The notes: generated by a model from the letters alone, not told the origin. Numbered from the stretch's first letter, positions 33,601 to 44,334 are shown. The stretch: 64,000 bases of DNA from Cenococcum geophilum 1.58 (GCA_001692895.1 KV748199.1:1550001-1614000); one strand, 5' to 3'. Numbers and translations are program-made.

Positions 33601-35843
33601 GTATACTTTGCTATTCTTTCCGGAGTTAAGCCTGAGACCTTATCAAAGTGGGACCCTAATGAGATCGCAAGAGACGTTACCGAAAGATTCATACTCAATT
33701 CCTCTAAAGGACTCGCTGAAATTACGAAATCCAAGATTCAGAAAGTCCAGTTTATTCACGAATCAGTAAAGGACTTTCTCCTAAAAGAAAACGGACTTGG
33801 AAATATTTGGCCTGAGCTCGGAAGAAATTTTCAAGGCCAAAGTCATGAGCGGTTGAAGAATTGCTGCCTTAACTATATAAGCACTGACGTTTCTACCCAT
33901 CTGGGGCTCCCTAAGAGTCTTCCGAAAGCTTCATCACAGAAAGCTGTAGACTTCCGCCAATCAGCTACCAGTGCATTTCCCTTCCTGGATTATGCCGTGC
34001 GCAATGTGCTATACCATGCAGATATAGCAGCAGGATGTGGCATTGCTCAGGAAAATATTATCCAAAGCTTCCCGCTTGCCCGTTGGATTAAGCTTAACAA
34101 TCTATTCGAAAAACATGAAGTACGCAGACATACAGAGGGTGTGAGTCTTCTGTATATATTGGCGGAGGGCAACATGTCAAACCTTATTAGAGCTCATCCA
34201 TCCATCCTATCGTGTTTTGAAGTGGAAAAGGAGCGTTATGGGCCTCCCCTTTTCGCAGCCCTTGCGACCGGGAGCGAGGAAGCTGTCCGAACGTTTGTGG
34301 AAGCTCATGCGGTGGATCAGTCTCCGGGGAGTTGGCTCCACGAACGATGCAACCAGTACTGCTAGGACGAAGGCAGCCTGGGCAAATTTGGACGCGACTT
34401 CAAATTCTCAAACCGGAGGACCATACTCTCATATTTAGCGGAGCTTGGCGACAAGGTAATATTTGCTCTTGTACTTAAGACAGGAAAATTTATGCCAGAC
34501 TCTAAGGATAAAGATGGGCACACTCCATTTTGGCATGCCGCCATAAATGGCCACGAAGCCGTAGTCAAGCTGCTGCTTGAGACAGGCAAGGCCGACGTCA
34601 ACTCGAAGGATAAGGACGGACGAACGCCGCTATCGGAGGTAGCACGGGCCGGGCTCGAGGCCGTAGTCAAGCTGCTGCTCGAGACAGGCAAGGCCGACGT
34701 CAACCCGAAGGATAAGGACGGACGGACCCCGCTATCGAGGGCGGCAGGGGCCGAGCGCGAGGCCGTAGTCAAGCTGCTGCTCGAGACAGGCAAGGCCGAC
34801 GTCGACTCGAAGGATAAGGACGGACGGACCCCGCTATCGTGGGCGGCATGGGCGGGCGCGAGGCCGTAGTCAAGCTGCTGCTCGAGACAGGCAAGGCCGA
34901 CGTCGACTCGAAGGATAAGGACGGACGGACCCCGCTATTGTGGGCGGCAAGGAACATGTACGGGCCGAGCGAGGCCGTAGTGAAGCTGCTACTTGAGGCA
35001 GGCAAGGTCGACGTCGATTCGAAGGATAAGGACGGACGGACCCCGCTATCGAGGGCAGCAGGGACCGGGCGCGAGGCCGCAGTCAAGCTGCTGCTCGAGA
35101 CAGGCAAAGCCGACGTCGACTCGAAGGATAAGGACGGACGGACCCCGCTATGGTGGGCGGCAGGGACCGGGAGCGAGGCCGTAGTCAAGCTGCTGCTCGA
35201 GACAGGCAAGGTCGACGTCGACTCGAAAGGATAAGGACGGACAGACCCCGCTATCGTGGGCGGCAGGGGCCGGGAGCGGGCTGTAGTCAAGCTGCTGCTC
35301 GAGACAGGCAAGGCCGACGTCGACTCGAAGGATAAGGACGGACGGACCCCGCTATCGTGGGCGGCAGGGGCCGAGCGCGAGGCCGTAGTCAAGCTGCTAC
35401 TCGAGACAGGCAAGGCCGACGTCGACTCGAAGGATAAGGACAGACGGACCCCGCTATCGTGGCGCGAGGGGTACATGTTCGGGCCGAGCGAGGCCGTAGT
35501 GAAGCTGCTACTCGAGACAGGCAAGGCCGACGTCGACTCGAAGGATAAGGACAGACGGACACCGCTATCGTGGGCGGCATGGGGCGGGCGCGAGGCTGTA
35601 GTCAAGCTGCTGCTCGAGACAGGCAAGGTCGACGTCGACTCGAAGGATAAGGACGGACGGACGCCACTATCGAGGGCAGCAGTGTCCAGGCGCAAGGCCG
35701 TAGTCAAGCTGCTGCTCGAGATAGGCAAGGCCGACGTCGACTCGAAGGATAAGGACGGACGGACCCCGCTATCGAGGGCGGTAGGGGCCGGGCGCAAGGA
35801 CGTAGCCAAGCTGCTGCAGTCGCACCCTAACCTCTCTCAATAA
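30690..35843 (+). CDS. HET + lipase-like + NACHT + ankyrin STAND protein (one in-frame stop, two frameshifts)
   Basis: Exons are 30690-31615, 31664-32372 and 32419 onward; the 48 bp and 46 bp introns have consensus ends. Residues about 1-170 are a HET cell-death domain (YAILSHTWG, DTCCIDKSSSAELSEAINSM, SRWFTRGWTLQEL). Next is an alpha/beta-hydrolase domain of the SesB/DUF676 type: FVHGFTGHP, nucleophile motif HSLGG, FFGTPHGG, and the likely catalytic His in NHMEMCRF. NACHT follows with Walker A GKPGTGKSTL and Walker B CFIDALDECEE, then about 13 near-identical ankyrin units (EAVVKLLLETGKADVDSKDK). A TAG at 34363-34365 interrupts an otherwise continuous frame between NACHT and the ankyrins; its CAG-to-TAG form fits RIP. 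Frame breaks occur near 34850 and 35229. One ambiguous base is at 32706. The role, a heterokaryon-incompatibility or defence sensor, is inferred from the domains. It may be non-functional as read. Confidence 0.82.
34492..35830 (+). repeat. Ankyrin-repeat DNA array, about 13 units of 99-108 bp
   Basis: The marker KDKDGRTPL recurs about every 99 bp (longer where MYGPSE or MFGPSE is inserted, near 34957 and 35475). Units are nearly identical in DNA. The array ends in KLLQSHPNLSQ, resembling the end of the other ankyrin gene (KLLQSSISL). Confidence 0.85.
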
Positions 35844-36437
35844 CATACATCTTTACTTAGCCTCCTCTTCACCCACCACCTACTACTACCCTCTCCTTAT
35901 AACTCCTTAGGGTGATATGCTATAAATACAAGGTGGCAGTGTGTTGTGGCAAGTGGCGTATGAGGCCGGTACGCTAGCAGGGGGGTGGCCGAGCCACACC
36001 GATCAGACCCTTGTGGAGGGGCGAAGAGCGACTGTATCTTTGAGGAGCGAGTGTCCTTATTGATCTGGAAAGCCGCAGCAGGCCTATCGCCATCTGCAAC
36101 ACCTATCAACTTCTTTGTAACTGCAAGACGAGAACAGCATTCCATTTAATTCATAGCACCCTGCCTAGCAGCATCTCAGCACCAGCTGATTGGTGATATG
36201 GTACTTAGTGGGTCTGTCGGACGAACAGGTCACTCATAAGAACTCTGTCGATTGAAGCTGGCTCTAGAAGCTCTCTATATACATAAGGAAGGGGTAGCAG
36301 GCTAAGTCGGTGACCGTGTCGATGACCGAATCGATGACCGAGTCAAAGGGTAGGTAAGATGACAAGAAACAGGGTGGTGAGTCATAAGGTGGTACCTGAC
36401 AGTGGCCTCGACGGTCGACAGGGTCCCTCAAGGCTAA
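35844..36437. other. Downstream spacer carrying an inverted copy of repeat R
   Basis: I see no gene. The R copy occupies 35968-36085. A short run of imperfect GATGACCGA-type units lies at 36305-36345. The PIF-like MITE begins at 36438. Confidence 0.55.
35968..36085 (-). repeat. Dispersed repeat R, inverted copy downstream of the HET-lipase-NACHT-ankyrin gene
   Basis: The complement reads CTCTTCGCCCCTCCACAAGG then CTGCTAGCGTA, matching the copy at 30535-30565 in opposite orientation, so the gene lies between inward-facing copies. Confidence 0.65.
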
Positions 36438-37013
36438 GGGCGTGTTCGGTTGCAATCTGGAGCTTTTTCAATTCTGACGTTGATCCGTGCTTTCACCAGC
36501 GTCAATCAGTATATAATTAGTGGCGCTTAATCTGGTGGTCGTACCCAATCTGAAATAAAGCCGACTGTTCGGTGATCATTCTAATAAAAAGGCCTTAGAC
36601 GAGGCTCAAAATTAGCGACGTCTTCTGCCCAGTCGGATCTGCACGGCGACAGTAATAATTAAAGAAGAGGACATGGTATAGGGCCCGCAGCTGCTGCAGT
36701 AATACTGTCGTCAGCAAGGGTGGTGACGGTGGGGGCATGGTGGGCAATCGGACGGGCACGAGCAGAGCTCCAGATTCGACTTGACGATTGATCTGGAGAA
36801 AAAAGCTCCAGATTGATATAACGCCAAGAGCTCAAGTTCAACTACTATATACGGTAAAGCGTGTGAATTTAACGCGGTTGCTGATCTGGAGGAGCTCCAG
36901 ATCAGAAAGTCGCCAGATTGGCCGAACAGACACCTCCAGATCAGATTGAAGCTCCAGATCAACTCGGTTCTGAAGCCTCCAGATTCAATCTGGAGCTGCA
37001 ACCGAACGCGCCC
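36438..37013. mobile_element. PIF/Harbinger-like MITE, 576 bp
   Basis: Terminal inverted repeats read inward as GGGCGTGTTCGGTTGCA and GGGCGCGTTCGGTTGCA. The flanking 3 bp target duplication TAA (36435-36437 and 37014-37016) is typical of PIF/Harbinger. There is no coding capacity. The interior and ends carry about ten copies of the octamer CTCCAGAT in both orientations (for example at 36455, 36793, 36883, 36895, 36937, 36952), resembling subterminal transposase-binding motifs. There is no sign of RIP, so it looks recent or low-copy. Confidence 0.82.
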
Positions 37014-37016
37014 TAA

Positions 37017-37426
37017 ATTTTGTTCATATTATCTCGTTTACGTCGACGAGTCTAGGTGCGACAAACGAATCGGCTTTAGGCGAACTAGCTAGTCTCCTCT
37101 CGGTGTAGCTCCTGTATAGATTACTCGCTTTTACCGGATAAAATGCCCACTTACCTTGGCGGTGAAGTCCGTGCGCAGAAAGCGAGTGTGCAGGAAAAAC
37201 CGGAAGCTGTAACTATGCATTTGTCCGCTAATTGATTCTATGCGTCTGAGCTTGCTGCCCCGGGGAAGCGTTTCGCCGACGCCCAACCGCGCCAAGCCCA
37301 TCTTTCCATCTGCTCCTCCGCACCACGCACCCAGCCTTCTTCCTAGCAGCAGTAGTAGCAGCAGCAGCAGCAGCAACAGCAGCAACAGCCTCTCCCCCAC
37401 CCCAATTCCTCTCCCCAGACCCAGCC
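37017..37426. other. Upstream region of the COA1-like gene
   Basis: No separate gene is seen. An imperfect AGC/AGT trinucleotide tract at about 37347-37391 lies directly upstream of the likely start. Confidence 0.5.
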
Positions 37427-38131
37427 ATGCCTCCCCGCCTCCCCCACGCCACTCCTCCGCCCACCCCTCCGCCGCGCCGCCGCAAAACCCACCCACCCAC
37501 CCACCCGCACCCTCATCGCCGCCCCAAAACCAAACTCCGGCCCCCTCCTCTCCCGCCGCCCCGACCGCGCCCTCCCCTCCCTAACCCCGCCGCGGCGCTG
37601 GCTGCGCTCGCTACCGCTCTTCTTCGCCCTCATCGCCGGCAGCACGGCCGCCATCTTCAACTACCAGAAGCAGTCGTCCAGCGTGACGACCTCGACGCTG
37701 TACGCGCTGCGCACGAACCCCGAGGCGAGAGCCATCCTGGGCGACGAGATCTACTTCGCCAGCCAAATCCCCTGGATCAGTGGCGAGCTGAACCAGCTGC
37801 ATGGACGCATCGATATTAGTTTTGGCGTTAAGGGGACCCGTGGGCGGGGCAGGATGCGGTTTCGGAGTGAGAGGAGGGGCAGGCGTGGGTTTGTGAGTTG
37901 CTCCTTTTCTTCTTCTTTTTCTTCTTTTTCCTTTTTTCTTTTCTGCCTTCTTGGTGGCTGGGTTGCGTGGTGTGGCGGGTGGCTGACTTGTTTGTTTGTG
38001 TGCAGTTTGAGACGCTGGAGTGGAGCTTGATGACCGAGGATGGGAGGGTGGTGCAGTTGTATAAGCCTGAAGGGCCGGATCCGTTTAAGCGGATTACAGC
38101 CGGGGAGGATGAGGAGAAGTATACGCATTAG
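37427..38131 (+). CDS. COA1: COA1-like cytochrome c oxidase assembly factor, with an N-terminal frame problem
   Basis: The conserved body runs in one frame. A single membrane helix (LPLFFALIAGSTAAIFNY) is followed by STLYALRTNPEARAILGDEI, YFASQIPWISGELNQLHGRI and DISFGVKGTRG, then after a 113 bp intron (37893-38005) FETLEWSLMTEDGRVVQLYK to the stop at 38131. This matches the mitochondrial inner-membrane factor Coa1, an early chaperone of Cox1 in complex IV assembly. The upstream part of this frame (open from 37359) has no ATG. The best presequence-like start (37427, MPPRLPHAT, Arg-rich) is one base out of frame. No GT or AG lies between 37427 and 37550, so splicing cannot repair it. Five tandem ACCC units (37487-37506) sit where the frames must meet, so a slippage mutation or sequencing error is likely. 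Confidence 0.8.
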
Positions 38132-38718
38132 AGTCGGATATAGGAGGGGTTGTTGGAGAACGTGGTGGGGAGGGTGTTGTATATGATCGGCATTGGGCGG
38201 GCGTTCGGCATGGGGTGAAGCTCTCGACTTTGGAATATCCCGTGGCTGATGTACTGGGATGGAAACGAATTGTGATGTGCTTGTACGAGATCCCAAAGAA
38301 AGAAAGAGCATTGGCTAGGCGTAATAAAAACAATGGCATGTACAGCGGACCATCAATGCTAAAGCCAGCGAGCAATGTAAAAATATTTGTATTTTTTTTT
38401 AAATTTCATTTTCTTGTGTCAGGATCTCTCCTTCAAGAAATGACCGGACAGTCTCGAGGCCCGCAAACACCGTCATCCCGTCGTAAGGAATGTCTTTTTT
38501 GGCAATTTCCAAATCCCAGCTACGCCAGCCGAGACCCTAAGTTGTATATACCGCTGAAGACAAAAGAGCAGTAAGTCAAGAAAACAAGTAAAGAATGAAG
38601 AGGCCGCCAAACCGAACACCAGCCGTCACAGAGTCATTTGCCTGGAACCGCATTGATAGGCCCCTGCTGGATGTTCGTCGTACTACCGCGAATTTTGGTT
38701 GATGTCATCGTATGTTGA
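38132..38718. other. Convergent intergenic region
   Basis: It lies between the 3' ends of the COA1-like and membrane-protein genes. I see nothing else. Confidence 0.5.
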
Positions 38719-39789
38719 TCAGAAACCCAAACCCGTCTCCTCGGGTCGGCGCTGGCTGGGATGGTGTGCCATATCCGGCCTCACCAGATGTGCAAACTGG
38801 GGATTCACGTTCAGCGGAGCTGATATGTTGATTGGCACTCTCGGACCAATACTATCACGCTTTGACTTCTTTGATCTGGGCGAGTTATCTGAAGATGAGT
38901 GGAATACGCGAAGTGGAGAAGAGCTGTGGTAGGATGGGAGAAGTGATTGACGAGCATTTCGGAAAGTCCTTGCTGGTGAGAAGTGCTTTCGCGGTGACTT
39001 CACGGGCGAGCTGAAGCTGGATGGCTGGCTGGACGACGAGCCAGTGGTGTGGGTGGTGATGCTCAATGCCTTTGGAGCAGCTTCTTGCTCGGAGAGCGCA
39101 ACGGCGCCATGAGATCGGACTCGACGAGCTGTAATGCCGTGACGGCGGTCTCGAAAGATGTAGCTCTTTATGAAATGTCAGTTGATGATGATATACACGA
39201 ATTCGCATTGAAAAGTAAAAACTCGAAGATGAGTAAAGACGTACCGCAATAACGTTGAAGAATCCAACCACAAAAACCAAGATTCCAGATGCGAGGACCA
39301 ATCGCCAGAAAGCCAGGCCCAGCGACTGCTGGCTAGTGGCTCCCTTGTTCATATTTCCGAGAATATTCAAGCCGAGGATGATCATCGCAACTCCAAGAGT
39401 GACGAACCCATGGCTTGGGCTGAGCAGAGGCCAATTTCGCGCGTAATAGGTGCGGAAGAGGGATAGTTCGGAGGCGATGAGGAACACTGATGAATCAAGT
39501 GTTAGTTTATGTGTTTCAGATACATGTTTCAGACCTACAGAGGACTTACTGCTAGTTACAGTTGTAATGACATGGCTCACGGCGTCGAAGAAGAAGAACT
39601 GGATTTGAAGTCAGTCGCTGCTGGAAAACAAGTTCAGTGGCTCAGAAATACCCTGGACATCATAGATGTTTTAACAAGCATCACGACGCTCGCTGAAATG
39701 ACAGCCATGAGGACAATAATGTTCATCACGCGGAGGATATTAAGAATGATGTAGCCTGGGCCTGCCAGAGACTTGGTGGAGAGAGCCAT
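38719..39789 (-). CDS. Four-helix integral membrane protein of a conserved fungal family (DUF7598-like)
   Basis: Four exons were deduced from splice sites and phase: 39789-39652, 39598-39550, 39486-39245 and 39165-38719; introns of 53, 63 and 79 bp. The product is 291 residues. Four hydrophobic segments are visible: GYIILNILRVMNIIVLMAVI; FFFFDAVSHVITTVTSMFLI; HGFVTLGVAMIILGLNILG; and WRLVLASGILVFVVGFFNVI followed by ASYIF. A polar Ser/Pro/Arg-rich cytoplasm-like tail of about 130 residues contains SPVKSPRKHFSPARTF, which looks phosphorylatable. The helix pattern and the RTYYARNWPLLS loop match a conserved uncharacterised ascomycete family that I believe is DUF7598. No function is established. 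The gene is convergent with COA1. Confidence 0.8.
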
Positions 39790-40885
39790 CTCTGCGATGG
39801 GTCTTGAAATTGCAATTTACGTGAGGGTTAGGGATGATTCTGTGCAGTAAGGCTGGCCGGCAGTCGTAGGGAATATTGCGTCAAGCAGTGGATAAGAAAA
39901 CTACGAGATTGGAGTAATAGAGTAAGGAAATGTTGGTGTTGAACCGGAAGAGAAGTCCTGAGCCTTGAAGGCAGAGGAATCTTTCTAGCTCGCTCAATGA
40001 CAATAGTCGACAATAGGAAGAGAGTGACAATAGAGAAGGAGAAGAAGTGAACAGAAGACGAGAGCGGGGATCATCTGCAAGTACAATAATAGGGCCGCAA
40101 CCCCAGGCCATTGTCCGGGACGTCACAATAGGCCATGTTCGCGATAGCCAATTCAGTGACGATTTCCAAATGAATGGTCTACAATTGTCCATAGATGCAT
40201 TTTATCTTGGCAATGTTCGTGTTGAAACGCGGGATTCCCACCTCGATCAAGTTTAGAACGAGGGGCAAGCAGCTAGAGAACGGGGTTCTAGGAGATGCAT
40301 CTTCCCGGTGCTATCTTCACAGGCCAATATCGTCGAGGCCTCACGATCGACTCTGTACAAAGGTGAAGCGGGTTTGGCAGAGTGAAGGGCATCGCGAAAG
40401 GATTGGCTGCGGTTGCATGCAACGCGACCACGAAAGAAGCGCCGATGTGTTTCAAGATCCCTGGAATTCTTAAAACAGACGAAGAGCTGCGGATCCTTGG
40501 GCGGTAATAGGTAGGGCATGGTAGACTTCAGGCTGCTAGGTAGCCCCAGATGTGCCAAAGATGTGCCAAAGTCTCCGAAACAGCAGGTTGTTGGCTTTTG
40601 CCTCGCAAATGCCGTGGATAGGATTCACAGCAGTAGCAGCAGGTGAGGTTTCGTTGGCAGTGCGAAGCGACTCTCGTGATGGTCCAGCTGCATCGGTCGG
40701 TTGCTTCTAGAATCGGACCCACAAACTAGCCATTTTTATCAGCAACGCCTTTTCCCACCGCCCTCTTGTCTGCCTTTCCGTCCTCCACTTACTCTCGGCC
40801 TTACGAAGTCACGAAGATCGCAACCCGCCGGATCATTGCGGAGCCCTTGGGACAAGTCCGCTAGAGTCGCTTAATCCTAACCAAC
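39790..40885. other. Intergenic region upstream of the membrane-protein and SERF-like genes
   Basis: It lies between two divergently transcribed genes. Short frames are present but lack splice logic or domain content. I see no RNA gene. Confidence 0.5.
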
Positions 40886-41306
40886 ATGGCACGCGGTAAC
40901 CAGCGAGACAAGGCCCGCGAGAAGACGCAGAAAGAGCTGGCAGGCAAGGTAAACCTCCACTGCGACTCTTTGGAAACCCCACTGCTCGCTAGTCATACGT
41001 GCAGGACCTACTTTTTATACTAACCCTCGCTGCAGAAGTCGAAGAACACTGTACGTTTTAAGGCCCGCTATGCGACAAGCGGAGGTACTGCGATAATATC
41101 GTCTAACAAAAGCCTGACAGCAATCCGGCACCGAATTCGCAAGAACCAAGGAAGACCAGGCTGCCATTATGCGTGCTAAACAGGCTGCAGGTAAGGTTCT
41201 TGCTTAAGCCTTCATGCACCGGATCCGCTTCGTCCCTGCTAATACGTGTACGCGAACAGCCGATGCCAAAAAGACCGGCGAAAGCTCCACCGGCAAGAAG
41301 AAATAG
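40886..41306 (+). CDS. Small SERF/4F5-family protein, 64 residues, four exons
   Basis: Exons are 40886-40948, 41036-41050 (15 bp micro-exon), 41121-41190 and 41260-41306, all with GT-AG borders and consistent phase. The product begins MARGNQRDKAREKTQKELAG and continues KSKNTQSGTEFARTKEDQAA, then IMRAKQAADAKKTGESSTGK, ending KK. The N-terminal (M-x-RGNQR-x-x-AREK) block is the hallmark of the 4F5/SERF family, small highly charged proteins. Animal SERF (MOAG-4) promotes amyloid aggregation and binds RNA; the fungal role is unknown. Because the gene is short and split, it is easy to miss in automatic annotation. Confidence 0.88.
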
Positions 41307-41787
41307 GTCACTTATACTGTCACTTCACGGCATGGTCATGCTCGTTGCGAAAATTGCTAAAATTGCTTGTGTGAATCGTAGAAGCGTACAGAGCATGGTT
41401 AAAGCTTGCAGAATGGGGTTTCTAGACTGAACGATAGGTTCTGCGTGTTTTTGTCCTGCGGTTTTAGCGATTATTACCCCCATCGTCATCTTCACTATCC
41501 TCATCGGTGTTGCTGATGTACTTGCGCATCTTCACCATCTGCATATCTATGTGAAAAGGCTTCACGGCAACCAAGAATTACTTGCAAAAATTTGGTCATT
41601 CATATTCTATCTTAGTTTTACAAGTGACCACGGAGGCCCTTAGGTGGTATTACGGTATAATGCAACGCCAGAATAAAAAGGGTATAGGGTTAGTCTGCCA
41701 CTCAACAGCGCCATGACCCTCTCAAGAACTGAATATCATATGCGCAAGTCATTACACCTTGCCCGCTTCTAGCTCGATACCCGTCAT
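41307..41787. other. Convergent intergenic region
   Basis: It lies between the 3' ends of the SERF-like and cupredoxin genes. I see no gene or repeat. Confidence 0.5.
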
Positions 41788-42667
41788 CTAGGAGATCGTG
41801 CCGCCGAAACCTCCGAATTGGTTCACACCAGCGTTTGCAGGGAAGGAATTGGCGCCGCACAAGCACTGGCATGAACATGCCGAACCGTCACCCAACGTAC
41901 CCTGGCCGACCGCGACAGTTGCGGAGGCGGCGGCGGCGGAAGCGGAACCCGCAACGACCGTCACAGTGCTAGCGACGGCGGATGCTGCAGTTGCTACGAT
42001 ACCGGCGGTTGACAAAGCGGTGCCGTTCTGAGCGATGGCAAGTTGCTTGTAGGCGGAGAACGTCTTGTCACCAGTGGTTGCTGCATTGATAGAGAATACC
42101 ATGCCCTTTCCACAATGCGTCCCAACTTTCTGCTTGCAATAGAACCCTGAACCGATATTAGCTTCAATTCCTACGATAATCGTAAACAATTGCTTACATA
42201 GTGGTTCACTAGCTGTCACCGGCATGCTGAAAGTCACACCGGCTGCTCCGCTTGGGTTTGGCATGAAGCCAGAATCAGCACCTGTGTCTCGTTAGCATCA
42301 TGTAGTACATACGCGCAGAAATCGCATACCGCCAGGCATCTTGACACAAGGATGCGCGAAAGTAGACTGCGTGACGGTGTGGTTGGCTTGCAGGAACACG
42401 AATAATACTGTATCGCCAATATTTGCCGTGATTGACTCCGGCTGGTAGGCTAGATTTGGCGTTGGCGTGCCGGTAGGGTCTGCTGCTGGCTTCACACCTC
42501 CCACAGTGACCTACGATAATAATGAGAATCTAGTAAATACGTCTGAGGGTTGGCGTCCTTACGGTATGGGTCATCATGCCTGCAGGTGTGGATGCCATGG
42601 AAGCCATCATGGACGACTGCGCTGCGGCGAGACCAGCGACTAACAGTAGAGCACCGAAGAACTTCAT
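41788..42667 (-). CDS. Secreted cupredoxin (plastocyanin-like) extracellular protein
   Basis: Exons are 42667-42563, 42510-42330 and 42281-41788 (introns of 52 and 48 bp); 259 residues. The signal peptide MKFFGALLLVAGLAAAQS is followed by a Met/Ser/Thr-rich spacer. A cupredoxin fold follows: YQPESITANIGDTVLFVF, then the first ligand region ANHTVTQSTFAHPC, and later FYCKQKVGTHCGKGMVFSIN. Candidate type-1 copper ligands are therefore retained: His in NHTV, then Cys, His and Met in the C-x7-H-x4-M stretch. The C-terminal part is Ala/Ser/Val-rich, then Cys-rich (CSCQCLCG) with a Gly-rich end; I see no strong GPI signal. This is the common fungal 'extracellular serine-rich protein' family, wall-associated or secreted. 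The substrate is unknown. Confidence 0.85.
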
Positions 42668-43578
42668 TATGAATATTCGATTCTTGTAGTAGGGCCTTTA
42701 AAAGAGTGGAAACGTCCGCGCTGCGGGCTAGATAGAAAGGACGAAAGGCGAAGGATTGAAAGGCGCTAAGCGAGGGCCGGCTCGGTAATAAGAAGACCAG
42801 AAAAGAAGAGACAGTGAGAGATTAGGCACGGCTGAAGGAATTTTGTTGAATGGATGGAATATAATTTCCTAGGGGACTCGACTACTTAAATTCAAGCATG
42901 AAATTTGGCAGTTTGAGAACAAGCACCCCAGAGGGGCCATGGCGAAACAACACTGCCCCTCGGCTTGGCAGCGATCCGTAAAAATCGGATGTTGTCTAGC
43001 AAAAAAGGAAGCTATCTGATGCTTTAGGTCATGATGGCGGAGGTCTAAAAGAGATCTTTGACGGTTGTTGTGTTGGAGTCGTCTCGGATGGTGTCGCAAG
43101 TGTGTCTCAGGCATGCTCTAGGTGTCGGGGCTGAGGTCGCTTACAGCTCGACCCGCCGCAGCAAGAGAGATAAGCTTTCTCCAAGCTCTTATAAACTGGT
43201 AGATTTTGACCCTGATGCCTGTAAATAGACGTGCTCGAGCCTCTCGGAAAATGTTCAGCGCATAAAAAATTTTGGGAATGTCATTTCGCGGGGACAAAGG
43301 TACCGAAGGGTTAATTTTATCCTGTTTGAAGCAGTGGCCGCCACTCAGCCAGCTGTTAGAGATCAGCGCCTAAGCAACAGGAACTCCTCAAGAATTCTCA
43401 CCCGTTGAAGCCAGCCTCCCTCTGAAGCCTCTCTGTGAATCACCCCTCTCGCCATTCACTATTCTTGGAGTGCCTGTCATTTTGGCCTACGGCTCTTTGA
43501 GGTTGAAGAACCTACACTCAACAATAGGGACTATCTTAAGTATCTATTCATCGGACCGTTTCCAATCCTCCCTCTGCC
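42668..43578. other. Intergenic region upstream of the cupredoxin gene
   Basis: No gene is seen. The proximal part (42668-42850) should hold the cupredoxin promoter and the distal part the 3' end of the SMN-like transcript. Confidence 0.5.
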
Positions 43579-44334
43579 TCAAGATTGCTTCTGTTCAGCA
43601 GACGATGCTCTCTGCTGCCCCTCATACAAGCCGGTGTAGTATCCGGCGTAGTACCAAGACATCATTAGATTCTTCAAATTCTCATTTTGAACTGGAAGAA
43701 TAAGCATGTTTCGTTTGTTCACTCCAACACTCGGTACAACAAAGAAAGAGCCGGCAGACTTACCAGATCCGAGAAGAAACTGCGGCATTGATCCACCTGG
43801 AGCCATGCTATGCCGGTGAGCTGCTGCCTCTGCTAGGCCATGTGGCTCTTGCCGCCCGGAAGTGGTCTGCTCCCTGTTGGTCAGTGAAAAGGCTTAGACA
43901 TTCTTACGAATGGGTGAAATCGTACCTGGGCGTCTAAAGCACGCTGGTCCGTAACTTCTGTCGAAGCTTCGCCTTCGCCAGTCTCCACATCATCCGCCTC
44001 GGCGTCTTGAGAACGAGCCCCGAGGTCGATGTCTCCATTCTGCTTTGGAAGATACCCAAGCTCCCTGTTCGTGTGAGAATTGATGCCGAGAAGATAATGG
44101 AAGATGGAACATACTCCTTCAGCTCCATGAGCTCCTCCTCATTGAGTACATCCTCAACCCTCTGTCCTTTCGCGTGGATGCTGTGATATTTCTGTCCTTC
44201 AATATTAGCTCTGGTTGTGTCTCAAAACATGACTACCTCTCTACCTTATACTCTGCCAACGCCTCCTCCCAGGACTGAATCAGTGCAGAGTCATCCCACG
44301 CATCTCTATCCCCTAGGTCAACTCCAAGGCTCAT
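43579..44334 (-). CDS. SMN-like (survival motor neuron) protein, five exons
   Basis: Exons deduced by phase are 44334-44245, 44191-44115, 44064-43926, 43869-43764 and 43691-43579; 174 residues. The N-terminus has WDDSALIQSWEEALAEYK, the Gemin2-binding motif of SMN (WDDSALI...). The C-terminus has LKNLMMSWYYAGYYTGLYEG, a YG-box oligomerisation motif. The middle is acidic and lacks a Tudor domain, as in many fungal SMN proteins. Expected role: assembly of Sm rings on spliceosomal snRNAs with Gemin2. The third intron uses an unusual acceptor within CAGGGAG to keep frame. It shares a 144 bp divergent promoter with the NOP15-like gene. Confidence 0.85.
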
